Positions 36,125 to 46,046 of a DNA stretch of 64,000 nucleotides are shown here, piece after piece (the stretch's first letter is position 1; each line of letters begins with the position of its first letter). Where the stretch lies: the NCBI RefSeq assembly GCF_020616335.1, contig NZ_CP085051.1:2232001-2296000 (forward strand), read 5' to 3'. Made by a program: the position numbers and the translations under genes. This DNA comes from Corynebacterium uberis (GTDB lineage: Bacteria > Actinomycetota > Actinomycetes > Mycobacteriales > Mycobacteriaceae). Below the pieces are notes generated by a model. That model was not told the origin of the DNA. It did not search any database and worked only from the letters and a program-made list of their open reading frames with translations.

Positions 36125-38050
36125 TTAAGCCTGCTGGGCCTGTGCCGGCTCCGGCTCCAGCACCGCGCGCAGGCGCTCCACCACCTCGTCCGCGTGCTGC
36201 GCGGCCAGCACGTCCTCACGCAGTGACGTACGCGTGAGCGCCTTGGCCAGCCGCGCCAGCACCGCCAGGTGCTGCTTGCCCGCGTCCGCGGGCACAACAA
36301 TGAGGAACACCACCCGCACCGCGGCGCCATCCGGGGCGTCCCACTCCACACCCGGCTCCTTGAGGCGGGCCACCGCCAGCGTCGCCGCCGTGACACCGGC
36401 CGTGCGCGCGTGCGGGATGGCCACGCCATCGCCCACAGCGGTCGACGACAACTGCTCCCGCCGGGCCACCGCCACGCCCACATCCCGGGCATCGCCGATA
36501 CGGCCCTCGGCAGCGGCGGCCTCAATCAGCGCCGCAACCACGGACTCTTGGGAGGTGGCGGGGGCGTCGAGAAGCACCACCTGCGGACTGAGCACCGGCA
36601 CCTGCGCCTGCTCCTGCGGTGCGGCGGCCGCGTGCCGACGCCGCGAGATCCCCGCCCCCACCAGCACCAACACGGTAGTCACGGCAACACCGCAGCCCAT
36701 CGCGGCAAAGAAGCCAACCACATTGTCCACCGCGCCAAGCACCGCCACGATGGGCCCGCCATGCATGACGTGATCGGTCGCGCCCCACACCCCCGCCAGG
36801 GCACCTGCCACCGCACCGCCGATGACGTTCGCCGGGATGACCTGCAAGGGGCGCGACGCCGCCAGCGGAATCGCCCCCTCCGTGATGCCAAAGAACCCCA
36901 TGAGCAGCGCCGCCACGCCCGAGTCGCGCTCGGCCTTATTGAACCAGCCGCGGCGCAGCAGCGTGGCCAGGCCCACCGCCAGCGGCGGCACCGCAATCGC
37001 CGCGGCCACCATGCCCATCGGGTGCGGGTTGCCCGCCGCAATCAGCCCGCCGCCGAAGAGGAACGCCGTCTTATTAAACGGCCCGCCCATGTCAAAGGCG
37101 ATCATGGCGCCCAGCACGGCGCCCACGATGACCACCGAGCCCTCGTCCATGCCCTGCAACGCGGTAGTCAAACCCTCAAACAGGCTGGCCAGCGGGTGGC
37201 CGATGACATAGATGAACGCCAGACCCACCACCAGCGTGGTGATGATCGGGATGACAATGATCGGCCAAATCGGCGCCACAAACTTACCCACCGGGATCTT
37301 GCGGATCCCCAGCGCCACCACGCCCGAAAGCATGCCCGTAATAATGCCGCCGATAAATCCCGCGCCCGCCTGCGAACCATACAGCGAGCCCGTCACCGCA
37401 ATCATGCCGGTGATAAACCCGGGCGCCAGGCCCGGGCGATCCGCAATACCCGCCGCAATATAGGCGGACAGCACGGGAACCATCAGCCCAAAGGCCAACA
37501 CCCCGATCTGCTCGATGGAATGCCAGAAGCTACCCTCCGGGATGACCAGACCGGCCTCCGTGGGCTGGCCGCCCACCGACAGCGCCACCGCCAGCAGCAA
37601 ACCGCCGGTGACCACGAAGGGAATCATGTGGGACACGCCGTTCATCAAGCCGCGGTAGGCCAGCTGGCCCACGTGCATGCCCGGAGCGCTCGACTGCGCG
37701 GCCTGGTCCGCTGTACCAGCACCCGCCTGCTGCACCGGCGCCTCCAGCGTGCGGCGCAGCAACCCGCCCGGGTCCTTGATCGCCGCATCAACCGGGACGG
37801 ACAACACCCGCAGGCCCGCAAAACGAGCCTTATCAATCACCGTGTCTGCCGCGATGAGCACCGCATCCGCGGCCTCCAGCTCTGCATCCGTGAACGTTCC
37901 CTCCACGCCGATGGAACCGTGCGTTTCTACCCGCACCTCCACCCCGGCGCCCGCGGCGGCCTGCTGAAGCTTCTCCGCCGCCATGTACGTGTGCGCGATA
38001 CCGGTGGGGCAGGCGGTAATCGCCAGCACCAATGGTTGCTTAAGTGTCAT
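36125..38050 (-). CDS. ptsF: Fructose-specific PTS transporter, EIIBCA
   Basis: 641 aa in the order EIIB (phosphorylated Cys ~14 in ACPTGIAHTYMAAE), EIIC (about nine helices, ~165-480, with GGPFNKTAF) and EIIA (~510-641, His in GVAIPHARTAGV). It imports fructose with formation of fructose 1-phosphate. Neither 1-phosphofructokinase nor a DeoR-type regulator is adjacent, unlike the fruR-fruK-ptsF arrangement I recall from C. glutamicum. The start at 38050 fits the EIIB domain start; no gene overlaps upstream. Confidence 0.94.
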   Translation of the reverse strand: MTLKQPLVLAITACPTGIAHTYMAAEKLQQAAAGAGVEVRVETHGSIGVEGTFTDAELEAADAVLIAADTVIDKARFAGLRVLSVPVDAAIKDPGGLLRRTLEAPVQQAGAGTADQAAQSSAPGMHVGQLAYRGLMNGVSHMIPFVVTGGLLLAVALSVGGQPTEAGLVIPEGSFWHSIEQIGVLAFGLMVPVLSAYIAAGIADRPGLAPGFITGMIAVTGSLYGSQAGAGFIGGIITGMLSGVVALGIRKIPVGKFVAPIWPIIVIPIITTLVVGLAFIYVIGHPLASLFEGLTTALQGMDEGSVVIVGAVLGAMIAFDMGGPFNKTAFLFGGGLIAAGNPHPMGMVAAAIAVPPLAVGLATLLRRGWFNKAERDSGVAALLMGFFGITEGAIPLAASRPLQVIPANVIGGAVAGALAGVWGATDHVMHGGPIVAVLGAVDNVVGFFAAMGCGVAVTTVLVLVGAGISRRRHAAAAPQEQAQVPVLSPQVVLLDAPATSQESVVAALIEAAAAEGRIGDARDVGVAVARREQLSSTAVGDGVAIPHARTAGVTAATLAVARLKEPGVEWDAPDGAAVRVVFLIVVPADAGKQHLAVLARLAKALTRTSLREDVLAAQHADEVVERLRAVLEPEPAQAQQA

Positions 38051-38108
38051 GGTTGTTAACTTAGCTAACCCCACGATCCCTGCGGGGCAGTGACTACACT
38101 TGGGGGAC

Positions 38109-38570
38109 ATGTCCGTGACGTACACCGCAGCCCCACTCGCGGAACTCAGCCCCATCGACGTACACAACCTGTACAAGCTACGGGTGGATGTCTACGTTGC
38201 CGAACAAGCCACCCCCTACGCCGAAATCGACGACACCGACGCCCACCCAGACACCCTCCACCTGCGCAGCCTCAACTCAGACGGCCGCCTCATCGGCTGC
38301 GCCCGGCTCTTCCCCACCCCCGGGCGCGATGACGACATCCACTTCGGCCGCCTGGTCATCGCCGCCGACGCCCGCCACGCCGGCCTCGGCTCAGACATGG
38401 TGCGCTACGCCCTCGAGGTCGTGCGCGAACGCTTCCCCGGCCGCGGCGTCACCCTGGAAGCCATGGCCACCCTCCAGGACTTCTACCGCGCCCTCGGCTT
38501 CCACGTCAGCGGCGAGGAATACCTGGACACCGGAGTGGCCCACATCCCCATGACCCGCCGCGAAGTCTAA
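38109..38570 (+). CDS. elaA: GNAT acetyltransferase, ElaA family
   Basis: 153 aa with the ElaA-type start LYKLRVDVYVAEQATPYAEID and acetyl-CoA motif FGRLVIAADARHAGLGSDMV. The substrate is unknown in the family. TACACT (38095-38100) lies 8 nt before the ATG, so the transcript is likely leaderless. It overlaps purT by 4 bp, tail to tail. Confidence 0.85.
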   Translation: MSVTYTAAPLAELSPIDVHNLYKLRVDVYVAEQATPYAEIDDTDAHPDTLHLRSLNSDGRLIGCARLFPTPGRDDDIHFGRLVIAADARHAGLGSDMVRYALEVVRERFPGRGVTLEAMATLQDFYRALGFHVSGEEYLDTGVAHIPMTRREV

Positions 38571-39778
38571 AAACCCTCGGCTGGCTCCACCCGCACCGCC
38601 GCAGCCGCAGCCTTCGCCCGCTCCAACGCGGTAGCCACCGTGTCCGCCGTCGCCGTCGCCTCCGCTAATCGACGCCCCACCCGCACCCGCTGGCGCCCAA
38701 AGACCTCCACGTTGGCCTCCGGCACCGCTAAAGCCTTCTCCAGGCCCCGGTACACCACGGACTGCGCCTCCACGGGAGAAAAAATGCCGGCGGACGCACC
38801 CGGGGAGACCAACGTGACGTCGATAGGCAAACCCAACACCGCCCGGGCATGCAGGTCAAACTGCGAATAGCGCTGCGTGCACAACGTAACCAGGCCCGTA
38901 TCGTGCGGACGGGCCAACACCTCAGAAAAATAGACGTCCTCGCCCGCGACGAACATCTTCACACTAAACACCCCGCGGCCCCCCAACGCATTAGACACCC
39001 GGGCCGCCACCGAACGGGCGTTATCCAACGCCGCCGGATTCATCTTCAACGGCTGCCACGACTCCGCATACTCCCCATTCCGGAACGCATGCCCAATCGG
39101 CTCACAGAACCACGTGGCCAGCCGACCCGTCTCCGGATCCACCGAACGCACCGCCAAGATGGTGACATCAAAATCAAAATCCACCATCTTCTCCACCACC
39201 ACCCGACGCGACTGGCCCGACAACTCCTCCCACGCCGGACGCACCTCCTCCGGACGGCGAATCACCCGATGCGCACGCGCCCCCGGCGACTCCGCATCAG
39301 CCTTAGCCACGCAGGGAAAACCAATAGAGCCCACGGCAACCTCAAACTCCATGAGCTCAGAGACAAAACGATAACTAGCCGTAGGCAAGCCCAGCTCCTC
39401 CGAAGCCAGCCTGCGCACCCCCTCCCGATTAGTACTCAACGCCGCAGCCTTAGCACTAGGAACCACCATCGCCGTGCGCGTGGCCTCCGCCGCCTCCAAC
39501 ACATCCACGGCCACCAAATTGACCTCCGGGATGATGTAATGCGGCCGCACCCGCCCGATTAACTCCGTCACCGCCTCCGGATCAGACACGTCCATCACGT
39601 GCGCCACATGCGCCACCTGCTGCGCGGGAGCGTGGCGCACCCTGTCAACCGCATGGACCTCAACCCCGAGGCGCTGAAAGGACAGTGCCAATTCCTTGCT
39701 CAGCGCCCCGGAGCCAAGCAGCATCACGCGCGTGGCGCTGGCAGTCAGGGGTGTTCCAATAGTCTCCGCGTATGGCAT
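38567..39778 (-). CDS. purT: Formate-dependent phosphoribosylglycinamide formyltransferase
   Basis: 403-aa ATP-grasp enzyme of purine synthesis that uses formate instead of formyl-tetrahydrofolate. N-terminal VMLLGSGALSKELALSFQRLG; ATP-grasp core FPCVAKADAESPGARAHRV; FSVKMFVAGEDVYFSEVLARPHDTG (metal-binding Glu). ATG 39778 is preferred over 39787. Length agrees with PurT. Confidence 0.93.
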   Translation of the reverse strand: MPYAETIGTPLTASATRVMLLGSGALSKELALSFQRLGVEVHAVDRVRHAPAQQVAHVAHVMDVSDPEAVTELIGRVRPHYIIPEVNLVAVDVLEAAEATRTAMVVPSAKAAALSTNREGVRRLASEELGLPTASYRFVSELMEFEVAVGSIGFPCVAKADAESPGARAHRVIRRPEEVRPAWEELSGQSRRVVVEKMVDFDFDVTILAVRSVDPETGRLATWFCEPIGHAFRNGEYAESWQPLKMNPAALDNARSVAARVSNALGGRGVFSVKMFVAGEDVYFSEVLARPHDTGLVTLCTQRYSQFDLHARAVLGLPIDVTLVSPGASAGIFSPVEAQSVVYRGLEKALAVPEANVEVFGRQRVRVGRRLAEATATADTVATALERAKAAAAAVRVEPAEGF

Positions 39779-39813
39779 GCCCCCCATGATAGGTCAGGGG
39801 GCGGACCCAAAAA

Positions 39814-40710
39814 CTAACCCAGGGCCTCTCCAATGATTCGCGCCATCTGCCGCTGCCCCTCATTCGAGGGGTGCATGGGCATGGTGTGCGCCGCGCTATC
39901 CACGTACCCCACCGTCCAGCGCTGGTTGGGGTCAGGGTTACAGGAAGAATGCCCACGCGACGCGGCATAAACATCCACAAAGCCCAGGCCGTTGGCGCCA
40001 GCAGCATGGCGCAGATTGTCACTGAGCTTCTGCTCCACCAGCGTGGCCCCGGGAACCGGCACCGCAACCTGCGCGGGATCATTGGCCACACACAACCTGT
40101 CCCGGTCCGTCATCTCCGGATAACCCACCACCGTGATGCGAGCACGAGGAGCGACCTCGCGGACCCGGTTAGCAAACCACGCCACCTCCGCGCGGAAAGC
40201 CGTGGCATTCACGCCACCAGGGATCGCAATCTCCGCGCCAGTGTCCACCCACTGGAGCGGATCCATGCCGCCGTACATGAGCATGACCTGCTCGGTACTG
40301 GGACCAAGGTCCCCATAGTTAATGGCCGACTCCACGTAGGAGTAAATGTCACCGAAGGGGATGCGCCCGGTCCCGTTGCAGGACCAGTCACCCAACGACT
40401 GGTGGCGGGAATCCGCCAGCAGCTTCGGCCAGTTTTCCTTATCCGTCGCGCAGCTGGACAGATAAGACACCTGGGCCGGCTCCAGCCAGCGAGGACCGCC
40501 CTTACCGGCGTGGGCGGTGAAGGAATCACCGAAGACCACCATCTGCTTGACCCCGTCCGACTTGCCGGTGTACTCATTCCACGGGCCCGGGAAAGGCGGC
40601 AGTGCCGCAGAAGCGGGTGTAGCCAGTCCGGCGCACACACCGGCGCTTGCCACCAGGGCGGCCGCAGCCGTGGCCAGGCGCCGGAACCGTGAGTGGGGGT
40701 GAGCTGTCAT
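39814..40710 (-). CDS. Secreted SGNH/GDSL hydrolase
   Basis: 298 aa with a Sec signal peptide (hydrophobic ~12-33, AxA-like cleavage at ASA). Block I: FGDSFTAHAG (catalytic Ser). The remaining blocks: YGGMDPLQW in place of a classical G-x-N, and a C-terminal HTMPMHPSNEGQ (catalytic Asp position replaced by Pro-Ser; His present). Paralogous to 41283-42161 and, more distantly, 51462-52337. Likely an extracellular esterase; the substrate is unknown. Confidence 0.83.
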   Translation of the reverse strand: MTAHPHSRFRRLATAAAALVASAGVCAGLATPASAALPPFPGPWNEYTGKSDGVKQMVVFGDSFTAHAGKGGPRWLEPAQVSYLSSCATDKENWPKLLADSRHQSLGDWSCNGTGRIPFGDIYSYVESAINYGDLGPSTEQVMLMYGGMDPLQWVDTGAEIAIPGGVNATAFRAEVAWFANRVREVAPRARITVVGYPEMTDRDRLCVANDPAQVAVPVPGATLVEQKLSDNLRHAAGANGLGFVDVYAASRGHSSCNPDPNQRWTVGYVDSAAHTMPMHPSNEGQRQMARIIGEALG

Positions 40711-40903
40711 GACGGGTCCAAATCCAATCTCTGCCCGGGGGCAGATCCGTGGGGAAGTTCTGTGGTATCTATCGCCGTGGCTGCGCCCGCGTTACACGAC
40801 GTGGCGTGGTAACGGGTGTGACAGACGCGACGAATGTGACCAATGGTGTAGATGTTTAAAGAGTGTAGCTGGAGTATCGCCGAAACGGGGCCGATTCGCA
40901 CAG
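40711..40903. other. Upstream region of SGNH hydrolase gene
   Basis: About 190 bp with no gene; TAGATA on the minus strand near 40770 is a weak -10 candidate. Beyond it lie a terminator (40904-40940) and a gene remnant. Confidence 0.35.
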
Positions 40904-40940
40904 AAAAACCGCCCCTCCCGGCCAACACCGGGAAGAACGG
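40904..40940 (-). terminator. Terminator left from a decayed minus-strand gene
   Basis: Minus-strand hairpin with 13 paired positions (several G-T), arms 40928-40940 and 40909-40921, 6-nt loop, followed by TTTTT (40904-40908). No intact minus-strand gene ends before it; it follows the SGNH-like remnant at 40996-41040, so it is probably that gene's old terminator. Confidence 0.65.
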
Positions 40941-40995
40941 TCCTCCAATGAGCACCTGCTACAGCCGGCTACAGGTGCCCACAGTTGCCTACAGG

Positions 40996-41040
40996 CTAGC
41001 CGCTGCCCTCAGTCATGATAGTGGCCATACCCAGCGCTGC
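40996..41040 (-). pseudogene. 3' remnant of an SGNH hydrolase gene
   Basis: Read on the minus strand, the end of this stretch gives GMATIMTEGSG-stop, matching the C-terminus GMANIITEGLR-stop of the neighbouring SGNH hydrolase; the nucleotide identity fades out within ~45 bp. No upstream motif remains in frame. It is probably the debris of a third tandem copy, with its terminator retained at 40904-40940. Confidence 0.45.
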
Positions 41041-41200
41041 GCAGGTGATCGCGCGGCTTCTCCCCAGGTTTTCTTGTGAGCCTTTGCCATGCGCTACCGG
41101 ATTGCACCGCAGCTTTTTTGCGAATGCCCCCCATTGAGTTGCGCGCTAAGGTCCTGCGCGCCCCCGAACTCACCGCAAAACCGCAGAGTGGGGCTGTGCG

Positions 41201-41246
41201 AATAAACAAACCGCCCCTTCACGGCGATTCGGCCGTGAAGGGGCGG
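41201..41246 (-). terminator. Strong terminator of SGNH hydrolase gene
   Basis: Perfect 15-bp stem (41211-41225 with 41232-41246), 6-nt loop, followed on the minus strand by TTTGTTTATT. It lies 37 bp past the stop at 41283. Confidence 0.88.
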
Positions 41247-41282
41247 CGGCAAGGTAGCCAGACAGCGAGAGCTGGCTTCGGC

Positions 41283-42161
41283 CTAGCGCAGGCCCTCAGT
41301 GATGATGTTGGCCATGCCCCGCTGGCCGGCATCCGTCGGGTGATTAACCATGGTGTGCGGTGCCTGCAGGTCAACCAGGCCCACAGCCCACCGCTGCGCC
41401 GGATCCGGGTTGCACGTGCCGTGCCCCTTGGAGGCCTCATAGACATCCACAAAGTGGGCATTGTTCGCCTGGGCGGCGTTGCGCAGGTTGTCGCGCCACT
41501 TCTCCTGCACCAGGTTCGCGCCCGGGATGGTCATCGGCGTAGACACACCCGGGGCGTTGACCGGGCACCACTGCTCGTTGGACATGTACTCCAGGTAGCT
41601 GGTCAGCGTCACGCGGGCCTGCGGAGCAACCTCACGGATGCGGTCAATGATGGTCTTGATGTACTGGCGGAAGATGGTCACATTCTGCACCGACCCCGCA
41701 GCCTGGGCTTCCTGCGCGGCATCCGCCCACTGGAACGGATCAAGGCCGCCGTACATGAGCACGACCTCCTTGGTGTTCGGCCCCAGGTCGCCGTACTTGA
41801 TGGCGGTCTCCAGGTACAGGGGTAGGTGGACGCTGGTGCCGTTACAGGTCCAATCGCCCAGCGTCTTGCCCAGATCCTGAGCAACCAGGTGAGACCAGTT
41901 GAGCTTATCGGCCGCGCAGTTGGTCACCCACGGCACCTGACCCGCGTCGCTGGGGCGAGCACCCTTGTGGGCGGAGAAGGAGTCACCGAAAGTGACCAGT
42001 TCCTTACCCCCCGGGGTGTTGGTAGCCATCCCCGGCATGTTCTGGAACTCCGGCAGCGGAACAATCGGCGCGGCCGTTGCCGGGGCGGAACCCAGGCCCA
42101 TGCCCAGCGCGGCAACAGTGGCAACCACTGCGGCACGCAGGGCGTTGGTGTGCTTCTTCAT
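41283..42161 (-). CDS. Secreted SGNH/GDSL hydrolase
   Basis: 292 aa from ATG 42161 (MKKHTNALR), with a Sec signal peptide ending near APATAA. Block I FGDSFSAHKG holds the nucleophile; YGGLDPFQWAD and HTMVNHPTDAGQ (C-terminal His-x-x-x-His region) match the paralogue at 39814-40710. Six cysteines or more suggest disulphides in the secreted form. The gene has its own terminator. Likely an extracellular esterase or lipase; the substrate is unknown. Confidence 0.85.
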   Translation of the reverse strand: MKKHTNALRAAVVATVAALGMGLGSAPATAAPIVPLPEFQNMPGMATNTPGGKELVTFGDSFSAHKGARPSDAGQVPWVTNCAADKLNWSHLVAQDLGKTLGDWTCNGTSVHLPLYLETAIKYGDLGPNTKEVVLMYGGLDPFQWADAAQEAQAAGSVQNVTIFRQYIKTIIDRIREVAPQARVTLTSYLEYMSNEQWCPVNAPGVSTPMTIPGANLVQEKWRDNLRNAAQANNAHFVDVYEASKGHGTCNPDPAQRWAVGLVDLQAPHTMVNHPTDAGQRGMANIITEGLR

Positions 42162-42316
42162 GCTGTTTTTACTTCCAATCGTGACAAGGCGACTACGGCA
42201 GGGAAAACTCACTTGGAAGACCTATCGACCAATGTTTCCCAACCGTTACACTCGCTGAACTCTAATGCGCACATGCCGCCGCGACAAGTCCTTATCACGG
42301 CGGCGTCTTGGGGTGC

Positions 42317-43909
42317 TTAGCCCAGGTAGGCGGTGATCTCCGCGGCGAAGGCGTCCGGATCATTGAGCAGCACGCCGTGGCTCGAGCCCGGCAGCGTGTG
42401 CAGCTGTCCACCCATAGCGGCCTGCATGGCGTGGTTGCCCGGCCCGGTGGTAGCGGAATCCGCGTCATAGCCCAGCAGCAGCGGGGCGGTCTTCAGCGCC
42501 GCTCCAGAGGGCATAAGAATCGGCTTGGGCAGCGGCCAACCGGCGCAGTGCTGGCCAGAGGCGATCTGGTTCTCATTGAACACAATGGCATCCCCGCCGA
42601 AGTACTTGGTCTTTTCAAACTCCTTGACCAGGGACAGGTCCGGGGCCACCCGGTTCTCATTGCACACGATGGCCCGATCCAACACAGGCATAGCCTGCGC
42701 CACGCCCAGGGAGTCCTCGACAACCTGGGCGCGTTGCTCATCGCTCAAGCCTTCCATCAGCTTGGCGTTGATTTCTTCGACTGGGTTCTCCGGCAGCGCG
42801 TTATCGCGCAGCGCCGCGGCCACCTGGGGCCAGGAATGCTGGTTGTACAGGGCCGTGTTAATCACCAACGCCAGCCACTCCTGGGACTCCTGGCGATTCA
42901 GTAGTGCCGGGAACATGGCGATCTGGCGCACCTGGTCGAGGGTGGCCATCCCCTGCCAGCCTGCCCGAATGAGCAGGTTGATCTGGCCCAAGGCGGCCTC
43001 GCCCACACTGACCCCTTCCGGCAGATCGGCCTCTGTGGCCGGCGGCGGGGTCAACGGCGCGGCAAGCGTGCCGCCGTGCTCCAGCAGGCGGGCATGCCAG
43101 GAGCGGTACACCGCCAAGGGGGTGGTGCCCAGGTGGTACTCGCCGTCACGCTGCGCGATCCAGGCGAAGAGGTTGTTCAGCGTGTCCACGCGCACCTGCT
43201 TGCGGTCCGAGCCGAGCCGGAACCACAGGGAGGTCGGGTCCACAGAGGAGTCCAGGATCACTTTGTTCGTGGACTGCGGGAACATCGTGGCAAAGGTGGA
43301 CATCAGGGTTGTGCCGTAGGACACGCCGTAGAGGTTGAGCTGATCCTCCCCCAGCGCCTTGCGTGCCTCCTCCAGGTCGCGTGCGGTGTTCTCCGTGGTG
43401 ATGGTGCCCACATAGCCCGGTTCCATGGACTCACAGGCCCGGTAGAAGTCCCCGGGGCTCAGCAACTGCCCATTGAGCAGCCCGGATAGGGAGGCGCACT
43501 TCGGCGGCGTGGCCCATTGATGCCCGCGCGGCTGCACGGCCACCAGGTCATAGTGCTCACGCACCTGCGGGGGCACAGCGACAGTGCCGGGATAGTTAGC
43601 CGGGCCACTGAACATTCCCAGAGCCGGGCCGCCAGGCCCACCGGGATTACCCGCGATGACGCCGCGGCGCTCACCGGTGGCCGGGATGCGGCTCATGGTC
43701 ACGGAGATGCGCTCACCGTCTGGCTGGGAATAGTCGCGCGGCACGGAGATCTCAGCACATTGAGCTGCCGGATCTGCGCCGGCGGCAACGGGGCACGGGC
43801 CCCAGTTCAACTGCGGGGCGGGTTCGGCGTGCGCGGCCGGGGCAAGAAGACCGGCGCTCAAACCGGCGCAGGCAAGGGTCGCGGCGAAGCGACGTAAGGG
43901 GCGGATCAT
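42317..43909 (-). CDS. Secreted alpha/beta hydrolase (tripeptidyl-aminopeptidase-like)
   Basis: 530 aa with a Sec signal peptide (LAPAAHAEPA). The alpha/beta-hydrolase fold includes GNPGGPGGPALG (oxyanion region) and nucleophile elbow YGVSYGTTL; a C-terminal TAP-like region contains LPGSSHGVLL with the catalytic His. Homologues are annotated as secreted proline/tripeptidyl peptidases or lipases of corynebacteria. ATG 43909 is preferred to 43921 because GGAAGG lies at workable distance. The usual arginine-serine motif after 'VQPRG' is replaced by HQWATP. Confidence 0.85.
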   Translation of the reverse strand: MIRPLRRFAATLACAGLSAGLLAPAAHAEPAPQLNWGPCPVAAGADPAAQCAEISVPRDYSQPDGERISVTMSRIPATGERRGVIAGNPGGPGGPALGMFSGPANYPGTVAVPPQVREHYDLVAVQPRGHQWATPPKCASLSGLLNGQLLSPGDFYRACESMEPGYVGTITTENTARDLEEARKALGEDQLNLYGVSYGTTLMSTFATMFPQSTNKVILDSSVDPTSLWFRLGSDRKQVRVDTLNNLFAWIAQRDGEYHLGTTPLAVYRSWHARLLEHGGTLAAPLTPPPATEADLPEGVSVGEAALGQINLLIRAGWQGMATLDQVRQIAMFPALLNRQESQEWLALVINTALYNQHSWPQVAAALRDNALPENPVEEINAKLMEGLSDEQRAQVVEDSLGVAQAMPVLDRAIVCNENRVAPDLSLVKEFEKTKYFGGDAIVFNENQIASGQHCAGWPLPKPILMPSGAALKTAPLLLGYDADSATTGPGNHAMQAAMGGQLHTLPGSSHGVLLNDPDAFAAEITAYLG

Positions 43910-43960
43910 GGGGTGTGGCACCTTCCAGCTGGGTATTTAGGCCATTAGTGCCACACAATA

Positions 43961-44491
43961 TCACGAGAATTTACACAGGGTCTTGCGGTAAAACACAGAT
44001 TGTGAAACCCGGTCCGGGTACACCCGCGGCGCCTCATCAACGAACATCCGCTGCGCGCCCATCTTTTCCATCGCCGCGCAGGATCGCGCATTATCGACGT
44101 CCGCGCGCAGCCACACCTCCCGAACCCCTGCGGCGGCGAGCTCGCGAAACAATCCCTGCTTGAGCACGGTATTTACTCCGCGCCCGCGCCACTGCGGGGC
44201 AACCCAGGTAAAACCCATGGTCACCCGCTGCGCAGCAGCATCCGCGTCATAGATAGACGAGCATGCCACCGCTTCCCCACCCCGCCACAACCCGAAGGTC
44301 TGGCGCTGCGGGTCTGCCGCGACAAACTCCGACAGGGGGAAGGGGCTGCGGGTGAAGTAATAGAAGGTCTCCTCCCGTGCGGCTGCGGGCACCGTCGCTT
44401 CGATGTCCGCGATGAGCGCGGGGGCGTCGATAAGCGCGAAACGGTACCCGCCTTCGGCGGTGAACCTAGCGGGAAGAGTCGGCCATGACAT
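43961..44491 (-). CDS. GNAT family N-acetyltransferase
   Basis: 176 aa with motif A as [17 protein letters not shown] and the typical [13 protein letters not shown]; substrate unknown. The start ATG 44491 lies inside the end of purA (26-bp overlap), so it is probably translationally coupled to purA. The frame is open further upstream, but that part is antisense-like sequence inside purA. Confidence 0.8.
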   Translation of the reverse strand: MSWPTLPARFTAEGGYRFALIDAPALIADIEATVPAAAREETFYYFTRSPFPLSEFVAADPQRQTFGLWRGGEAVACSSIYDADAAAQRVTMGFTWVAPQWRGRGVNTVLKQGLFRELAAAGVREVWLRADVDNARSCAAMEKMGAQRMFVDEAPRVYPDRVSQSVFYRKTLCKFS

Positions 44492-45764
44492 CGTGGAGCA
44501 CAATCGTCTGATCGCGGCCCGGGCCCACACCAATGTAGGAGATGCGTGCCCCGGACAGCTCCTCCAGGCGGCGGACGTAGGCCTGCGCCTTTTCCGGCAG
44601 ATCCTCGAAAGTCTTGGCCTGTGTGATGTCCTCATCCCAGGCGGGCATCGTCTCAAAGATCGGCTGGGCGTGGTGGAACTCGGACTGGGTCAGGGGCATC
44701 TCATCGCAGCGGGTGCCATCGACGTCATAGGCCACGCAGATGGGGATCTCCCCAATGCCGGTGAGCACGTCCAACTTGGTCAAGAACAGGTCCGTAAAGC
44801 CGTTGACGCGCGAGGCGTAGCGGGCAACCACCGAGTCATACCAGCCGCAACGGCGCTTGCGCCCCGTGTTCACACCGATCTCCCCGCCGGTGGTCTGCAG
44901 GAACTCGCCCCACTTATCAAACAGCTCCGTGGGGAACGGGCCCGCACCAACGCGCGTGGTGTACGCCTTGACAATGCCCAGCGAGGACGTAATCCTCGTC
45001 GGCCCCACCCCGGAACCCACGCACGCCCCGCCCGCGGTCGGATTCGACGACGTGACAAAGGGGTACGTGCCATGGTCCACGTCCAGCATGGTCGCCTGGC
45101 CGCCCTCCATGAGCAGATGCTTGCCCTCATCCAGGGCCTTGTTCAGCACATACTCGGCGTCAATGACCATGGGACGCAGCCGATCCGCATAGGACAGGAA
45201 GTACTGCACAATCTCCTCAGCGTCGATGGCGCGCCGGTTATACAGCTTGATCAGCGTCTGATTCTTCACATCCAGCGCCGAGGTGATCTTCTGGCGCAGG
45301 ATCGACTCATCAAAAATGTCCTGCACCCGCAGGCCCACCCGCGACACCTTATCCGCGTACGTCGGGCCGATACCGCGGCCGGTGGTGCCGATGGCACGCT
45401 TGCCTAAGAACCGCTCCTGCACCCGGTCAAGCACCTGGTGATACGGCGCCACCAGGTGGGCGTTGGCGGAGATACGCAGGCGGGAGGCATCCGCGCCGCG
45501 GGCCTCCAAGCCATCAATCTCGTCGAACAGCGCCTCCAGGTTAATCACCACGCCGTTGCCCAGGATCGGGGTGGCGTTCTCACTGAGCACGCCCGCGGGC
45601 AGCAGCTTGAGCTCATACTTCTCGCCGCCCACAACCACCGTGTGCCCGGCGTTGTTGCCGCCATTGGGCTTAACCACGTAGTCCACCTGGCTGCCGAGGA
45701 TGTCGGTGGCCTTCCCCTTGCCCTCATCGCCCCACTGAGCGCCGACGATCACAATTGCAGCCAT
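44466..45764 (-). CDS. purA: Adenylosuccinate synthetase
   Basis: First step from IMP to AMP (IMP + Asp + GTP). 432 aa, full length. Motifs: [19 protein letters not shown] (P-loop and catalytic Asp), [53 protein letters not shown], and the GTP-base motif [11 protein letters not shown] 45764 matches the family start. The upstream 470 bp hold the nested palindrome at 45946-46046. Confidence 0.97.
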   Translation of the reverse strand: MAAIVIVGAQWGDEGKGKATDILGSQVDYVVKPNGGNNAGHTVVVGGEKYELKLLPAGVLSENATPILGNGVVINLEALFDEIDGLEARGADASRLRISANAHLVAPYHQVLDRVQERFLGKRAIGTTGRGIGPTYADKVSRVGLRVQDIFDESILRQKITSALDVKNQTLIKLYNRRAIDAEEIVQYFLSYADRLRPMVIDAEYVLNKALDEGKHLLMEGGQATMLDVDHGTYPFVTSSNPTAGGACVGSGVGPTRITSSLGIVKAYTTRVGAGPFPTELFDKWGEFLQTTGGEIGVNTGRKRRCGWYDSVVARYASRVNGFTDLFLTKLDVLTGIGEIPICVAYDVDGTRCDEMPLTQSEFHHAQPIFETMPAWDEDITQAKTFEDLPEKAQAYVRRLEELSGARISYIGVGPGRDQTIVLHDVMADSSR

Positions 45765-45945
45765 GCTTGTGTGTACCTCTCTTTGTGCACTGCTCTTTTT
45801 CGCATCTTTTCGCACTGCGCGAACGCCGGTAATCCTACTACGGGTGCCCCCGGGGCCCTACCCGTGCGGCGCGGGGCGCGGGACACAGGCGGGAGCACGG
45901 GGCGCGGGCGGTGCCTGGATCCGCAGCCCGTCACCGCCGCTCCCG

Positions 45946-46046
45946 CTAATCTCACACAGTTGTGCCCACCGGCCCGATCCTTGTGAGATTAGACCCCCGC
46001 TAATCTCACAAGGTTTCGCCGTTTTGCGCATTTCGTGTGAGATTAG
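45946..46046. repeat. Nested palindrome of four CTAATCTCACA units between purA and the divergent gene
   Basis: Four copies of an 11-bp unit in alternating orientation: forward 45946-45956, reverse 45982-45992, forward 46000-46010, reverse 46036-46046. The inner pair extends to 14-bp perfect arms (45979-45992, 46000-46013) with a 7-bp loop; the outer pair has 12-bp arms around the same centre (45996). Adjacent units are 36, 18 and 36 bp apart, start to start. A fifth partial copy (AATCTCACA) is at 46099-46107. It is non-coding, and its divergent-promoter position argues against a terminator. Confidence 0.85.

Noticed and set aside
42271..42305. Hairpin GCCGCCG...CGGCGGC after the alpha/beta hydrolase gene as terminator
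   Set aside because: Short stem, long loop and no T-rich tail; possible but unsupported.
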